From CAKPSH01 sp964634355 (GTDB lineage Bacteria > Bacillota > Clostridia > TANB77 > CAG-508), in NCBI GenBank assembly GCA_964634355.1, contig CAZWIF010000013.1, positions 1-22,368 on the forward strand: a stretch of 22,368 nucleotides of DNA, given 5' to 3'. Position 1 is the stretch's first letter. Each line of letters begins with the position of its first letter. Positions 8,301 to 15,649 of this stretch are shown here, one piece after another. The translations under genes and the position numbers were made by a program. A model generated the notes under the pieces. It saw only the letters and a list, made by a program, of their open reading frames with translations, did no database searches and was not told where the DNA came from.

Positions 8301-9697
8301 TATTAAATCAAGATGAGGTCGATATAAATACCCCATTCTTATCCTTAGGTATGGACTCTCTAGGATTGATAAAATTACAGACAACTCTATTATCTTATAA
8401 TCTTGATATAACTACACAATCTTTTTATAGATATCCTTCTATTAAAAGGCTAGCAAAGAGAATTGATTCTCATATAGAAGAATATACTGAAACCGGATAT
8501 CAAATTCCATCTCAGTTTCAACATACAACAGAAATGCCAGACAGTTCTTTGGCAAAAAAAGTTGTTTTAGGAAATGTGCTATTAACAGGTTCTAATGGTT
8601 TTATCGGTATACACGTATTGCATGAGCTTTTATTAACTACCAAAGCAAATATTTACTGCTTTGTAAGAGGCGAAGATATTTCTCATTCAATTCAAAGATT
8701 AGAAAATAGTTATAAATTCTATTTTAATAAATCTTTAAAGTCATACTTAAATAAAAGAATATTTGTATATAATGGAGATATTTCATATGATAACTTCTCA
8801 CTATCAAGTGAACAAATTAATCAGTTAAAAAATAATGTTACTACTATTATCCATACTGCTGCAATTGTAAAACATTATGGAGATTTTAAAGCATTTAAAG
8901 AGTCAAATGTTGATGGAACCAAAAGAATTGTTGAATTTGCCTATAAAAATCATAAAAGACTTATTCACATATCTTCAATCAGCGTATCTGGAAATTATCT
9001 AGTAAAACAAGATAATCAAAATGTAAAATTTACAGAAAATGATTTATATATAGGTCAACACTATACAAATAATGTTTATGTAAACAGTAAATTTGATGCT
9101 GAAAAGATAGTTTATGATTATATGAAAAAAGGACTTACGGCAGAAGTTTTAAGGATTGGAATTCTATCTGGTCGTTATTCAGATGGATTCTTCCAGGAAA
9201 ACATTAATCAAAATGCTTTTTACGGACGTATAAAATCATTAATCAACCTAAAAGCAGTATCCAAGTCAATGCTAAATCAACAAGTTGAATTTACTCCTGT
9301 TGATTTGTGTGCAAAAGCAATAGTATTGCTATCCAGGACAAAATTAACTGAAAATAAAGTATATCATTTATATAATCATAATTTAGCATCTATACAAAAT
9401 GTTGTTAATATGTTAAAATTATTTAATATAGATATTTCTACAATATCTGACAAAGAATTTGAAAAATATATATTAGAAATATCAAATGATAGTAAAAATC
9501 GTAATATCTTAGAAGGCATTATTAATGACTTCTCATTCGATAATAAACAATTAACTTTAGATTATGGATTTACTGTTAATATATCCTCAACATACACTCA
9601 AAAATATTTAAAATTACTAGGATTTGAGTGGCCTAAGCTTGATAATGATTATTTTTTGAAAATATTAGAATATATGAGGAAAGTAAAATTTATATAA
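5396..9697 (+). CDS. Monomodular non-ribosomal peptide synthetase: condensation, adenylation, carrier, reductase
   Basis: A 1433-aa cytoplasmic NRPS. The condensation domain (about 5-430) has the variant active motif NHIIVDA, keeping the catalytic H134 and D138. The adenylation domain (about 455-950) has A3 YTSGSTGKPKGV (608-619), YGPTETT (748-754) and K936 in NGK. The carrier domain (about 960-1035) has the phosphopantetheine site S988 in GMDSL. The terminal thioester reductase (about 1060-1430) has the NAD(P) motif GSNGFIG (1065-1071) and YxxxK (Y1228, K1232). The pocket code read by hand against GrsA is D653 I654 L657 Q696 L722 G724 M747 I755 W756 K936, one step from the published glycine code. 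The product is likely an aldehyde or alcohol released by reduction, perhaps N-acylated because the protein begins with a C domain. No phosphopantetheinyl transferase, MbtH or exporter is nearby. SD AAAGGA lies 9 nt before the ATG. Confidence 0.9.
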   Translation: MKQKYFGLTNPQKAIWLTEQFYKGQNINNICGTTSIDKVIDFDKLKEALNIFIRDNDSFRIRLRLDEDGNVKQYFKDFTPYKFEIIELASSNKLTELETSIVNTHFNMFDNDLFIITLFRFPDGKGGFVVNANHIIVDACAASLVASKIVNIYSSLISGTDNKEIPTSYINYINSENTYLSSNKFLKDKAYWEEQFKNSPEIGTIPSVKASSVDSSNAERILFKLDKSKVQEINKFCTKNKVSIFNFFMAIYAIYISRVSNLDNFVLGTPILNRTTAVDKNTPGMFISTVPFKFNIDNSISFLDFISNIAKDTLGMFRHQKYPYQDILEFIRSKNSNQPNLYDILISYQNTKTDRNSSDVPYKVNWTFNGNVADSMQIHLFDMNDEGNLNIAYDYRLNKYNKSDIENLHRRILYIIEQILNNSLILLKDIEIVTPDEKAKLLNTFNNTYYQYDRTLNVIDLFEAQVKKTPNKIALVSNDISFTYKELNKKANILAHYLKKNFDITNNNIVGIMITRCPEMIIGLLAILKCGATYLPIDPEYPKDRISYILENSNSKLVLVNNKTEKLLPVEYYNVNIDLSMPFYKKSLINSNNLKLKIHPNSLAYLIYTSGSTGKPKGVMVTHNNLHNFVNGMNQVIDFNNKVLVSLTTICFDIFGLELWCSLTSGLKFVLANEEEQKITQKLNQLCIKNNVNIIQTTPSRYMHILSDDNNLEFFNFITDILVGGEAFPQSLLTRFKEISDANIYNMYGPTETTIWSTVKDLTKSKTISVGTPIVNTLCYVLDHKRRLLPPYTPGELYIGGDGISKGYLNRKHLTDDRFVKSPFIKGTKIYNTGDLAYYNDTGEIIHLGRTDFQVKIRGYRVELGEIENRLIHFPEIINAVVVPSSNNKYLICYYTAKEDIKSSKLVTYLLKYLPSYMIPSYFKKIDKMPLTPNGKIDKKSLPKIKEISDIEVAKTDTEKLLSSVVSEILNQDEVDINTPFLSLGMDSLGLIKLQTTLLSYNLDITTQSFYRYPSIKRLAKRIDSHIEEYTETGYQIPSQFQHTTEMPDSSLAKKVVLGNVLLTGSNGFIGIHVLHELLLTTKANIYCFVRGEDISHSIQRLENSYKFYFNKSLKSYLNKRIFVYNGDISYDNFSLSSEQINQLKNNVTTIIHTAAIVKHYGDFKAFKESNVDGTKRIVEFAYKNHKRLIHISSISVSGNYLVKQDNQNVKFTENDLYIGQHYTNNVYVNSKFDAEKIVYDYMKKGLTAEVLRIGILSGRYSDGFFQENINQNAFYGRIKSLINLKAVSKSMLNQQVEFTPVDLCAKAIVLLSRTKLTENKVYHLYNHNLASIQNVVNMLKLFNIDISTISDKEFEKYILEISNDSKNRNILEGIINDFSFDNKQLTLDYGFTVNISSTYTQKYLKLLGFEWPKLDNDYFLKILEYMRKVKFI

Positions 9698-9713
9698 CAA
9701 AGGAGAAATTAAT

Positions 9714-11690
9714 ATGAAAAAACCTAGTTCTAGAATTTTTATAAGCTATTCATTTATTACCATACTGCTTTTAGCTGTATGTTACCTTGTATTGCCCACA
9801 CTACTAAACTATGCACCTGGGTCAATAAATACAGAATTTGACGTGAAAATGTCATACATTTCTTATACTCAGCAATTTTTATTAATTGCTATTGGTATAT
9901 TATTATTATTATTATTATTTACAAAGTTATCTTTAAGAGATATAGACCAGTGGTACATTAATAGAAGTTCTCCTGATTATAATACTGATAAAAAACTAAT
10001 TAACATTAGAAAAAAATGTGTCAACTTACCATATACTCTTTTTATCTCTGAACTAATTTTACCTACAATAGTTATAACTGGAATTATATTTTTTACAGGA
10101 AGCCATGACATCTTAATGATAATGAAGATTTTTATATTAATTGTAACCCTTGTTCTTGCACTTTCAACTTCTACATATATGTTTTCTAAACACATATATG
10201 ATGAAATTTTGTCAAGTACATATAAAGAAGGCTTTGATATAGGAATACATATTGGTTTAAAAACTAAAATATTCATACAAATACTTCCTTTCTTTATTAT
10301 TGTTTTACTACTAAGTTCCTTTATAGGATACTCTAGAACCGTTAAAGCAGAAGCAGATGCATATTTTAAAATTTATAATGATGAATTAAATAAAGCTTTT
10401 GATACAAACACAGTTTATTCTATTTCACAAATAGAACAAATTTTAGAAAATATTGTTGTATATGAAAATAATACTTCTAAATTCATATTATTAGATGATA
10501 ACGTTATTTCAATATTGGGTGCTTCTCCTAGTAATTTTATGATTTCATATACAAAGGAAATTTCTTCAAATTATAATGGTAGAATTTACGATAGCTATGG
10601 AGTAGATATACAAGGTGCAAGTATTATATTGCAATCAGAGAGCGGTTATTGTTATGTTTGTATTTCATATTCAATATCTGAAATAGAAACATTTTACATA
10701 TTAGTATTTGATTTTATAGCATTGTTATTCGTTATAATTATTGTACTATATTACTTTTCAAATTCTATATCTAAAGATATAATACAAGTTACAGAAGGAT
10801 TAAATAATATATGCAATACTTCTGAGCCAACATATAATCAAAAACTTCCTGTCATATCTAATGATGAAATAGGAAACTTGGTAACTGCCTTTAATAAGGT
10901 TCAAAACGTAAATATTAAACATTTAAATCAACTAAAGGAAAATCAAAATATGTTGGTAGAAAAAGAACGTTTAGCTTCTCTAGGTCAAATGATTGGAGGT
11001 ATAGCACACAATTTAAAAACTCCAATAATGTCTGTTTCAGGAGCAGTTGAAGGTTTAAGTGATTTGATAAAAGAATATGAATCATCTGTTGGAGACGCAG
11101 ATGTTACAGTTGAGGATCACCACGCAATAGCAGCAGATATGAGAACATGGACTGAAAAAATTAAAACTCATTTATCTTATATGTCAGATGTAATTACAGC
11201 TGTTAAAGGTCAAGCTGTCACATTTTCTGAAGAACAAATATCTAGTTTTAGCATTGAAGAAATGTTAAAAATGGTATCAATATTAATGAAGCATGAGTTA
11301 AACAGTGCTTTAGTTTCACTAAACATTCAGAATAATGTTTCATCAGATACATTACTATATGGAAACATAAACAGTCTGGTTCAGGTAGTAAATAACATAA
11401 TTTCAAATTCTATTCAAGCTAGTGTTGATGCTACAAATAAAACCATTGATTTAGGAGTAAATCAAATAAATAATAATATAATTATATCAATTAAAGATTA
11501 TGGTTGTGGAATACCAAAATCTGTCCAAGATACATTATTTAAAAAGATGGTTACAACTAAAGGAAAAAATGGAACAGGGCTTGGATTATTCATGTCTTAT
11601 TCAAACATAAAAGCACATTTCAATGGAGATATTACCTTCCAATCTGAAGAAGGAAAAGGTACAAAATTTGATATAATTTTACCATTATAA
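9714..11690 (+). CDS. Six-TM sensor histidine kinase
   Basis: A 658-aa membrane kinase. Predicted membrane segments lie at about 8-31, 53-71, 108-128, 133-157, 186-207 and 326-349. The loop 208-325 is probably extracellular and has a Cache/PAS-like size. A HAMP-like linker (350-400) and short coiled coil follow. The H-box GGIAHNLKTP carries the phospho-acceptor H432. The HATPase domain has N565 in NNIISNSIQA, G1 DYGCGIP and G2 GTGLGLF (620-626), so it looks catalytically complete. It starts 16 nt after the NRPS stop with AAAGGAG about 8 nt before the ATG, so the two are almost certainly co-transcribed. No response regulator lies in the window. An attractive but unproven role is sensing the NRPS product or the stress it answers. 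Confidence 0.9.
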   Translation: MKKPSSRIFISYSFITILLLAVCYLVLPTLLNYAPGSINTEFDVKMSYISYTQQFLLIAIGILLLLLLFTKLSLRDIDQWYINRSSPDYNTDKKLINIRKKCVNLPYTLFISELILPTIVITGIIFFTGSHDILMIMKIFILIVTLVLALSTSTYMFSKHIYDEILSSTYKEGFDIGIHIGLKTKIFIQILPFFIIVLLLSSFIGYSRTVKAEADAYFKIYNDELNKAFDTNTVYSISQIEQILENIVVYENNTSKFILLDDNVISILGASPSNFMISYTKEISSNYNGRIYDSYGVDIQGASIILQSESGYCYVCISYSISEIETFYILVFDFIALLFVIIIVLYYFSNSISKDIIQVTEGLNNICNTSEPTYNQKLPVISNDEIGNLVTAFNKVQNVNIKHLNQLKENQNMLVEKERLASLGQMIGGIAHNLKTPIMSVSGAVEGLSDLIKEYESSVGDADVTVEDHHAIAADMRTWTEKIKTHLSYMSDVITAVKGQAVTFSEEQISSFSIEEMLKMVSILMKHELNSALVSLNIQNNVSSDTLLYGNINSLVQVVNNIISNSIQASVDATNKTIDLGVNQINNNIIISIKDYGCGIPKSVQDTLFKKMVTTKGKNGTGLGLFMSYSNIKAHFNGDITFQSEEGKGTKFDIILPL

Positions 11691-11734
11691 AAAATTAGGG
11701 ATGGTTTCAAAATTTCAAGACCATCCCTAATTTT
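11691..11734. terminator. Bidirectional Rho-independent terminator
   Basis: AAAATTAGGGATGGT (11691-11705) is perfectly complementary to ACCATCCCTAATTTT (11720-11734), with a 14-nt loop. It begins at the kinase stop codon and ends at the ecfT stop codon, so it serves both convergent genes, with A/T tracts on both sides. Confidence 0.92.
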
Positions 11735-12326
11735 ATTCTGACACATATCCCTTTGATATAAAAGCATTTTCTATGTGATTAACTCTTTTTAATATTGAGA
11801 CTATTAATGGTACCAATATTAAATTTATATTTTTAATCATATTAACTCCATTTGTATTAAATCCTTTTGACCTCAAAGATTCTTTTAATTTATCAACCTC
11901 ATCTCTCAATATAGGAATAAATGCAACAGCTATGCTTATCATAATTCCTATATCTTTTGTATTAACCTTAAATAATTTTAATGGAGTTAATATTTTTTCT
12001 ATTGAATTTGATAATTGTACAGGCGTAAAATTCCTGGTAAAAGTATATGTTACATTACATACTAAAATTAGTCTTACACCAATTAAAATTGCTCTTTCAG
12101 TAGACATTAATATAATATTAATAAAAACCACTAATAAGATAAATGGTAGCAATTTTAAAATACTTTTTCCCGCTTCTATGAAATTTATTTTTCCAATCAA
12201 CATCAATATTAGATTGACAATTGCTATAACTGCAATTATCCTATAATCCAATATGAAAAATATTAATGCTGTATACATAACAAATAATATAAATTTTATC
12301 ATATCTTTCATTTCTATTTCTTCCAT
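11733..12326 (-). CDS. ecfT: ECF transporter transmembrane (T) component, short form
   Basis: EcfT couples the ATPases of an energy-coupling-factor transporter to its substrate-binding S component. The 197-aa product is almost all hydrophobic helices, followed by the cytoplasmic coupling segments. The two positions where the family has Ala-Arg-Gly type motifs read LRSKGF and ISKGY. It is shorter than common EcfT proteins (roughly 220-270 aa) and seems to lack part of the N-terminal region. The first ATG (12324-12326) has no clear SD. The ATG five codons later (MKDMIKF) has GGAAG upstream and may be the true start. It lies 71 nt after ecfA on the same strand, separated by a hairpin repeat, and ends in the shared terminator. 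Confidence 0.8.
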   Translation of the reverse strand: MEEIEMKDMIKFILFVMYTALIFFILDYRIIAVIAIVNLILMLIGKINFIEAGKSILKLLPFILLVVFINIILMSTERAILIGVRLILVCNVTYTFTRNFTPVQLSNSIEKILTPLKLFKVNTKDIGIMISIAVAFIPILRDEVDKLKESLRSKGFNTNGVNMIKNINLILVPLIVSILKRVNHIENAFISKGYVSE

Positions 12327-12374
12327 TTCTGAATATGGGACATTCTTTTTTGTCCATTCCCTTCGAATAGATAA

Positions 12375-12397
12375 GACAAAAACCTCGTCCCCTTGTC
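12375..12397. repeat. Short dispersed hairpin element, copy 2
   Basis: On the minus strand this reads GACAAGGGGACGAGG and then TTTTTGTC. It differs from plus-strand 4016-4038 at only one central base. It abuts the ecfA TAG stop (12398-12400) and lies between ecfA and ecfT. GACAA and TTGTC can pair. Confidence 0.6.
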
Positions 12398-13171
12398 CTA
12401 CATCAATTCATTTAATTTTATATCTATACCCTTTTCCTGTAATTTAAATAGAGTCTGAACTTTAGGTGGTATTTGAAGATTTTTCTTCTGCAAATATTCT
12501 ATATTATCCAATATATCTTGTGGTTTAAACTCTCTCTCAATTCTTCCCCTTTCCATCACTAATACTCTATCAGAATATAAAATCTCATCCATAACATTGG
12601 TTGCATAAATTATAGTATATCCTTCTTCTTTTAATTTCCTAACAATATCATATACAGTTTCTTTTCCTTCTGAATCTAACATAGCCGTAGGCTCATCCAT
12701 AACCAAGTATTTAGTTCCCATACCTAAAATACTAGCAATTGTAATTCTCTGTTTCTGTCCCATTGATAAATCATATGCCTCTGTATTCTCATATTCCTGC
12801 ATATTTACTTTATTGAGAGAGTTTTTAATTCGCAGTTCTACATTATCTAAATCTAAATTTTTTATACCAAATGCAATATCATCATGAACATTGTTAAATA
12901 TAATTTGATTTTCTGGATTTTGAAAGACTATACCGACTTTTTTTCTAATCTCCATAAACTTCTTTTTATCACTTAAATCAATTTCATCCACAAAAATCTT
13001 CCCTTTGGTAGCTTTTGTTATTCCAGCTATTAATTTCAAAAGAGTAGACTTTCCAGAACCATTTTTCCCAATTATAGTAACAAATTCTTTTTCATGAATA
13101 TTTAAATTAATATCCCTTAAAATCATATCTCCTGTTTTATATTTAAAATCCACATTCTTTAATTCAATCAT
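12398..13171 (-). CDS. ecfA: ECF transporter ATPase
   Basis: A 257-aa ABC ATPase of the CbiO/EcfA type that powers an ECF vitamin importer from the cytoplasmic face. From the ATG at 13169-13171 (MIELKNVDFKY) it has Walker A GKNGSGKST (35-43), Q84 in FQNPENQ, signature LSMGQ (135-139) and Walker B YLVMDEP (D159, E160). The H-loop reads ATNVMDE, so the switch histidine (normally THxM) is N192. An in-frame ATG nine bases upstream touches the SD (GAGGA), while the chosen ATG is 9 nt from it. Only one ATPase gene is present, whereas many ECF loci have two. Context next to folT suggests folate or a related vitamin as substrate. Confidence 0.87.
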   Translation of the reverse strand: MIELKNVDFKYKTGDMILRDINLNIHEKEFVTIIGKNGSGKSTLLKLIAGITKATKGKIFVDEIDLSDKKKFMEIRKKVGIVFQNPENQIIFNNVHDDIAFGIKNLDLDNVELRIKNSLNKVNMQEYENTEAYDLSMGQKQRITIASILGMGTKYLVMDEPTAMLDSEGKETVYDIVRKLKEEGYTIIYATNVMDEILYSDRVLVMERGRIEREFKPQDILDNIEYLQKKNLQIPPKVQTLFKLQEKGIDIKLNELM

Positions 13172-13249
13172 TTTATTCATTCCTCATTAATTATATAAAT
13201 TGTTGTTTGTTGGGGTAATTTCAATTAAATAAATATATAATATATTCAT

Positions 13250-13276
13250 CCGTAGGGGCAGGCCTTGCGTCTGCCC
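13250..13276 (-). repeat. GC-rich hairpin repeat, inverted copy
   Basis: This copy lies in the 371-nt ecfA-folT spacer, which has no gene. GGGCAG (13256-13261) pairs with CTGCCC (13271-13276). Read on the minus strand it matches 13359-13383 except at one base pair, where A-T is replaced by G-C. The core is flanked by GTAGGGG, typical of a widespread class of short bacterial intergenic palindromes. Confidence 0.8.
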
Positions 13277-13358
13277 TGAAAATTGCAATATATTTAAAAT
13301 ATTTGTATTATTTATTTTAAATGTATTTATTTAAAACAAAATTAAATTTTTGTTCAAT

Positions 13359-13383
13359 GGGCGGACGCAAGGCCCGCCCCTAC
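13359..13383 (+). repeat. GC-rich hairpin repeat, direct copy
   Basis: GGGCGG (13359-13364) pairs with CCGCCC (13374-13379) around ACGCAAGGC, followed by CCTACAATTT. With the inverted copy at 13250-13276 it bounds an AT-rich 82-nt stretch, so the pair looks like terminal inverted repeats of a 134-bp unit. Confidence 0.8.
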
Positions 13384-13437
13384 AATTTGGTAATATTGTT
13401 ATATTTTATTTAATATTTCAATTCCTGTTCTTTTATT

Positions 13438-13457
13438 GGGCACGGTGCACCGTGCCC
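13438..13457 (+). repeat. GC-rich perfect palindrome of the same repeat family
   Basis: GGGCACGGTGCACCGTGCCC is a perfect 20-bp palindrome. It shares the preceding ATTGGG context and the following CCTACAATTT tail with the copy at 13359-13383, but has a different core. The remaining spacer up to folT (13468-13542) is AT-rich and shows nothing further. Confidence 0.8.
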
Positions 13458-13542
13458 CTACAATTTAAATATTTTATGTTTCATATAATGTTTGAATTTT
13501 TTTATTTAACAATTCTCACATCTCACCTACAAATTATAATTT

Positions 13543-14073
13543 TTATTCTTCCACCAAATATTTCTTTGTTATTGGTTTTAAAATTTTAACTAATACTAAT
13601 ATTGTTATAATCTTAACAGGAAATCTTATAGCTTCTAATGGTATTTTTGCTGATAATGCTACTAAATAAGCTTTTCCATATGCAAGATATGACCATAAAG
13701 AAGATAAGAACAGATTACACATAACAGAAACTATAAATGTACTTAATATCAGTCGTATTACAAACTCTTTGGTAGACCATTCTTCTTCTGATTTATTATA
13801 CAAGAACATTCCATAAATAAAACCATCTATCAATTCACTTATTGTATATCCTACAAAATATGTTCCAACTGGAAACAATAATGCACCTATTAAGTCTGTA
13901 AGTCCTCCAATTAATGTAGAATATTTTGGACCTAACCAAATTGCAGATAAAATAAGTGGAACAAATCCAAAACTGAAAGATAAATTTACAATCTTTATTC
14001 CCAAAAATCTTGATAATACAATATCCAAAGCAAGCAATAATGCTGATAAGATTATTTTCTTGGTTTTTGACAT
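13543..14073 (-). CDS. folT: ECF transporter S component, probably folate-specific (FolT)
   Basis: S components bind the vitamin in the membrane and pair with EcfA/EcfT. The 176-aa product is highly hydrophobic, with about six helices. It resembles the folate S-component family in its N-terminal KKIILSALLLALDIVLSRFL, the GFVPLILSAIWLGPKYSTLIGGLTDLIGALLFP block and the IPLEAIRFPVKII segment near the C-terminus. The ATG (14071-14073) has AAGGAG at 8 nt. It lies 20 nt after the HD-domain gene and upstream of ecfA-ecfT on the same strand, giving a self-contained importer cassette. Folate specificity is from remembered family resemblance. Another vitamin is possible. Confidence 0.78.
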   Translation of the reverse strand: MSKTKKIILSALLLALDIVLSRFLGIKIVNLSFSFGFVPLILSAIWLGPKYSTLIGGLTDLIGALLFPVGTYFVGYTISELIDGFIYGMFLYNKSEEEWSTKEFVIRLILSTFIVSVMCNLFLSSLWSYLAYGKAYLVALSAKIPLEAIRFPVKIITILVLVKILKPITKKYLVEE

Positions 14074-14093
14074 AAAAATACTCCTTTCTTGTC

Positions 14094-14648
14094 TTATATA
14101 TTATAAAAATATGTTGCCTCTATATCCGCTTCAAACAATAACAATGCCAACGGATATTTTTTATATGCCACGCCTATTGTACTATACACCTCTTTTGGCT
14201 CTGTAAATCCCATATGCCAGCGTATTGCATATTTCTCTTCAGGCGTTAATTTAATAAATTCAGAAATCATCATTACAGACTTTTCTCCATGTCCATATGG
14301 AATCTGGTCATCAATTGTATAATATGGCACTTTTTCCCATACACCTAATTCATTTTTTGCATTTCTATAATCAACTTTATAAAAATTTGCTTTGCAAACA
14401 TCATGTAATAAAGCAGAAATTATTACTGTATCATCTGATACATTTATTTCAACACTTGCATTTTTTACCTTTTCTTTAAAAATCTCATAAACCTTCATAC
14501 TATGCTCTACAAGACCACCCTTATAAGCCCCATGAAATCTAGTACTTGCTGGTGCCTCAAAAAAATCAGTCTTCTCCAAAAAATTAATCAGATTATCTAT
14601 TCCTTCTCTATTTGTACTTTTCAATAGTTCAATAAATTGTTCCTTCAT
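14094..14648 (-). CDS. HD-domain phosphohydrolase-like protein
   Basis: A 184-aa cytoplasmic protein with the metal-binding pattern of HD hydrolases: H39 and H49 (GGLVEHSMKV), H82-D83 (ALLHDVCK), H120 (YGHGEKS), H145 (IRWHMG) and D175 (LLFEADIEATY). Such proteins cleave nucleotides or other phosphate esters. The substrate cannot be read from the sequence. It starts 21 nt after dapF with GGGGAGG before the ATG, and is followed 20 nt later by folT, so dapF, this gene and folT look like one transcript. Confidence 0.82.
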   Translation of the reverse strand: MKEQFIELLKSTNREGIDNLINFLEKTDFFEAPASTRFHGAYKGGLVEHSMKVYEIFKEKVKNASVEINVSDDTVIISALLHDVCKANFYKVDYRNAKNELGVWEKVPYYTIDDQIPYGHGEKSVMMISEFIKLTPEEKYAIRWHMGFTEPKEVYSTIGVAYKKYPLALLLFEADIEATYFYNI

Positions 14649-14669
14649 GTCCTATTTCCTCCCCTTGTC

Positions 14670-15515
14670 TTATTTTTCTTCAATTATTCCAGTGAATACT
14701 GTTCTTGCAGGACCTGTCATATATACAAAGTCATTCCATCTTATTTTCAGAGTTCCACCTAATAAATCTATATCTATTTGTTCTTCCTTATCTACTAATC
14801 CGTTAAGAGTAGCAGCAACACATGTAGCACATGCACCTGTTCCACAGGCTAGAGTTTCACCTGCTCCCCTTTCCCATACTCTCATTTTTATATGTCTTCT
14901 ATCTATAATCTCAACAAATTCAACATTAGCTCTTCTAGGAAAATGCTCGTCTTTTTCTAATATTGGTCCATATTTTTCAATATCAAATTCATCTACATTT
15001 TCTACAACTGTCACTGCATGAGGATTTCCCATAGATACGCATGTAAAAACAAACTCTCTATCTAATGCCTTAATTTTTAAATTTTTTACAGGCATTTCAT
15101 CTGATATAACTGGTATATCTATTGGATTTAAAACTGGTCTTCCCATATTAACCGATACATATGTAACCTTTCCATTCTCAACAGTCAACTCTACCTTTTT
15201 AATTCCAGCCAAAGTTTCAATATCTATACTTGTTTTTACAGTCAATCCATTATCATAAACAAACTTTGCCACACATCTTATTCCATTTCCACACATTTCA
15301 GCTTCTGTTCCATCCGAATTAAACATTTTCATTCTAAAATCTGCCACATCACTTTTACATATTAAAATTAACCCATCAGACCCAATACCAAAATGTCTAT
15401 CACTAATACTTTTTGCATAACTTGAAACTTTTTTTATTTTCTCCTCTCCCATTTTAGTACAATCAACATAAACATAGTCATTACCTAGACCTTCCATCTT
15501 TGTAAATTTAATCAT
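14670..15515 (-). CDS. dapF: Diaminopimelate epimerase
   Basis: DapF converts LL- to meso-diaminopimelate for lysine and peptidoglycan synthesis. From the ATG at 15513-15515 the protein has 281 aa, the usual length, beginning MIKFTKMEGLGNDYVYVDC. Both catalytic cysteines are present: C75 in EMCGNGIRC and C224 in LACGTGAC. An upstream in-frame ATG would add 12 residues, but AGGTGATATT places the SD at the chosen start. It is first in a minus-strand unit with the HD protein and the ECF genes, and has its own promoter (15575-15604). An 18-bp palindrome sits in its 5' UTR. The epimerase supports a meso-DAP type cell wall. Confidence 0.95.
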   Translation of the reverse strand: MIKFTKMEGLGNDYVYVDCTKMGEEKIKKVSSYAKSISDRHFGIGSDGLILICKSDVADFRMKMFNSDGTEAEMCGNGIRCVAKFVYDNGLTVKTSIDIETLAGIKKVELTVENGKVTYVSVNMGRPVLNPIDIPVISDEMPVKNLKIKALDREFVFTCVSMGNPHAVTVVENVDEFDIEKYGPILEKDEHFPRRANVEFVEIIDRRHIKMRVWERGAGETLACGTGACATCVAATLNGLVDKEEQIDIDLLGGTLKIRWNDFVYMTGPARTVFTGIIEEK

Positions 15516-15544
15516 AATATCACCTATTATATAAATATCACAGC

Positions 15545-15562
15545 AAAACATAATTATGTTTT
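15545..15562. promoter_or_regulatory. Perfect 18-bp palindrome in the dapF 5' UTR (possible operator)
   Basis: AAAACATAATTATGTTTT reads the same on both strands. It lies between the dapF -10 box and the dapF SD, where a bound dimeric repressor could block transcription. No cognate regulator is visible in the window. Confidence 0.4.
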
Positions 15563-15574
15563 TACTTTTTTTGT

Positions 15575-15604
15575 ATTATATCATAAGCAGATAACAAAAA
15601 ACAA
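15575..15604 (-). promoter_or_regulatory. Promoter for the dapF transcript
   Basis: On the minus strand TTGTTT (15599-15604), an 18-bp spacer and TATAAT (15575-15580), preceded by TG as in extended -10 promoters. It is about 60 nt before the dapF ATG. Confidence 0.65.
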
Positions 15605-15649
15605 GTAGACGAGATTTATCTTCTTTCTTTGTGAAATTTTTATCATTAC

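Noticed and set aside
12327..12374. Small ggaca/tgtcc stem upstream of ecfT as an operator
   Set aside because: Only five base pairs with a loose loop, within the range expected by chance.
11932..12447. Plus-strand frames of 104 and 64 aa
   Set aside because: They are antisense shadows of ecfT and ecfA with compositions expected from AT-rich coding DNA and no convincing SD.
13350..13589. 79-aa plus-strand frame in the ecfA-folT spacer
   Set aside because: It runs through the GC-rich hairpin repeats into antisense folT and has a low-complexity Phe/Leu/Ile-rich product, so it is not a gene.
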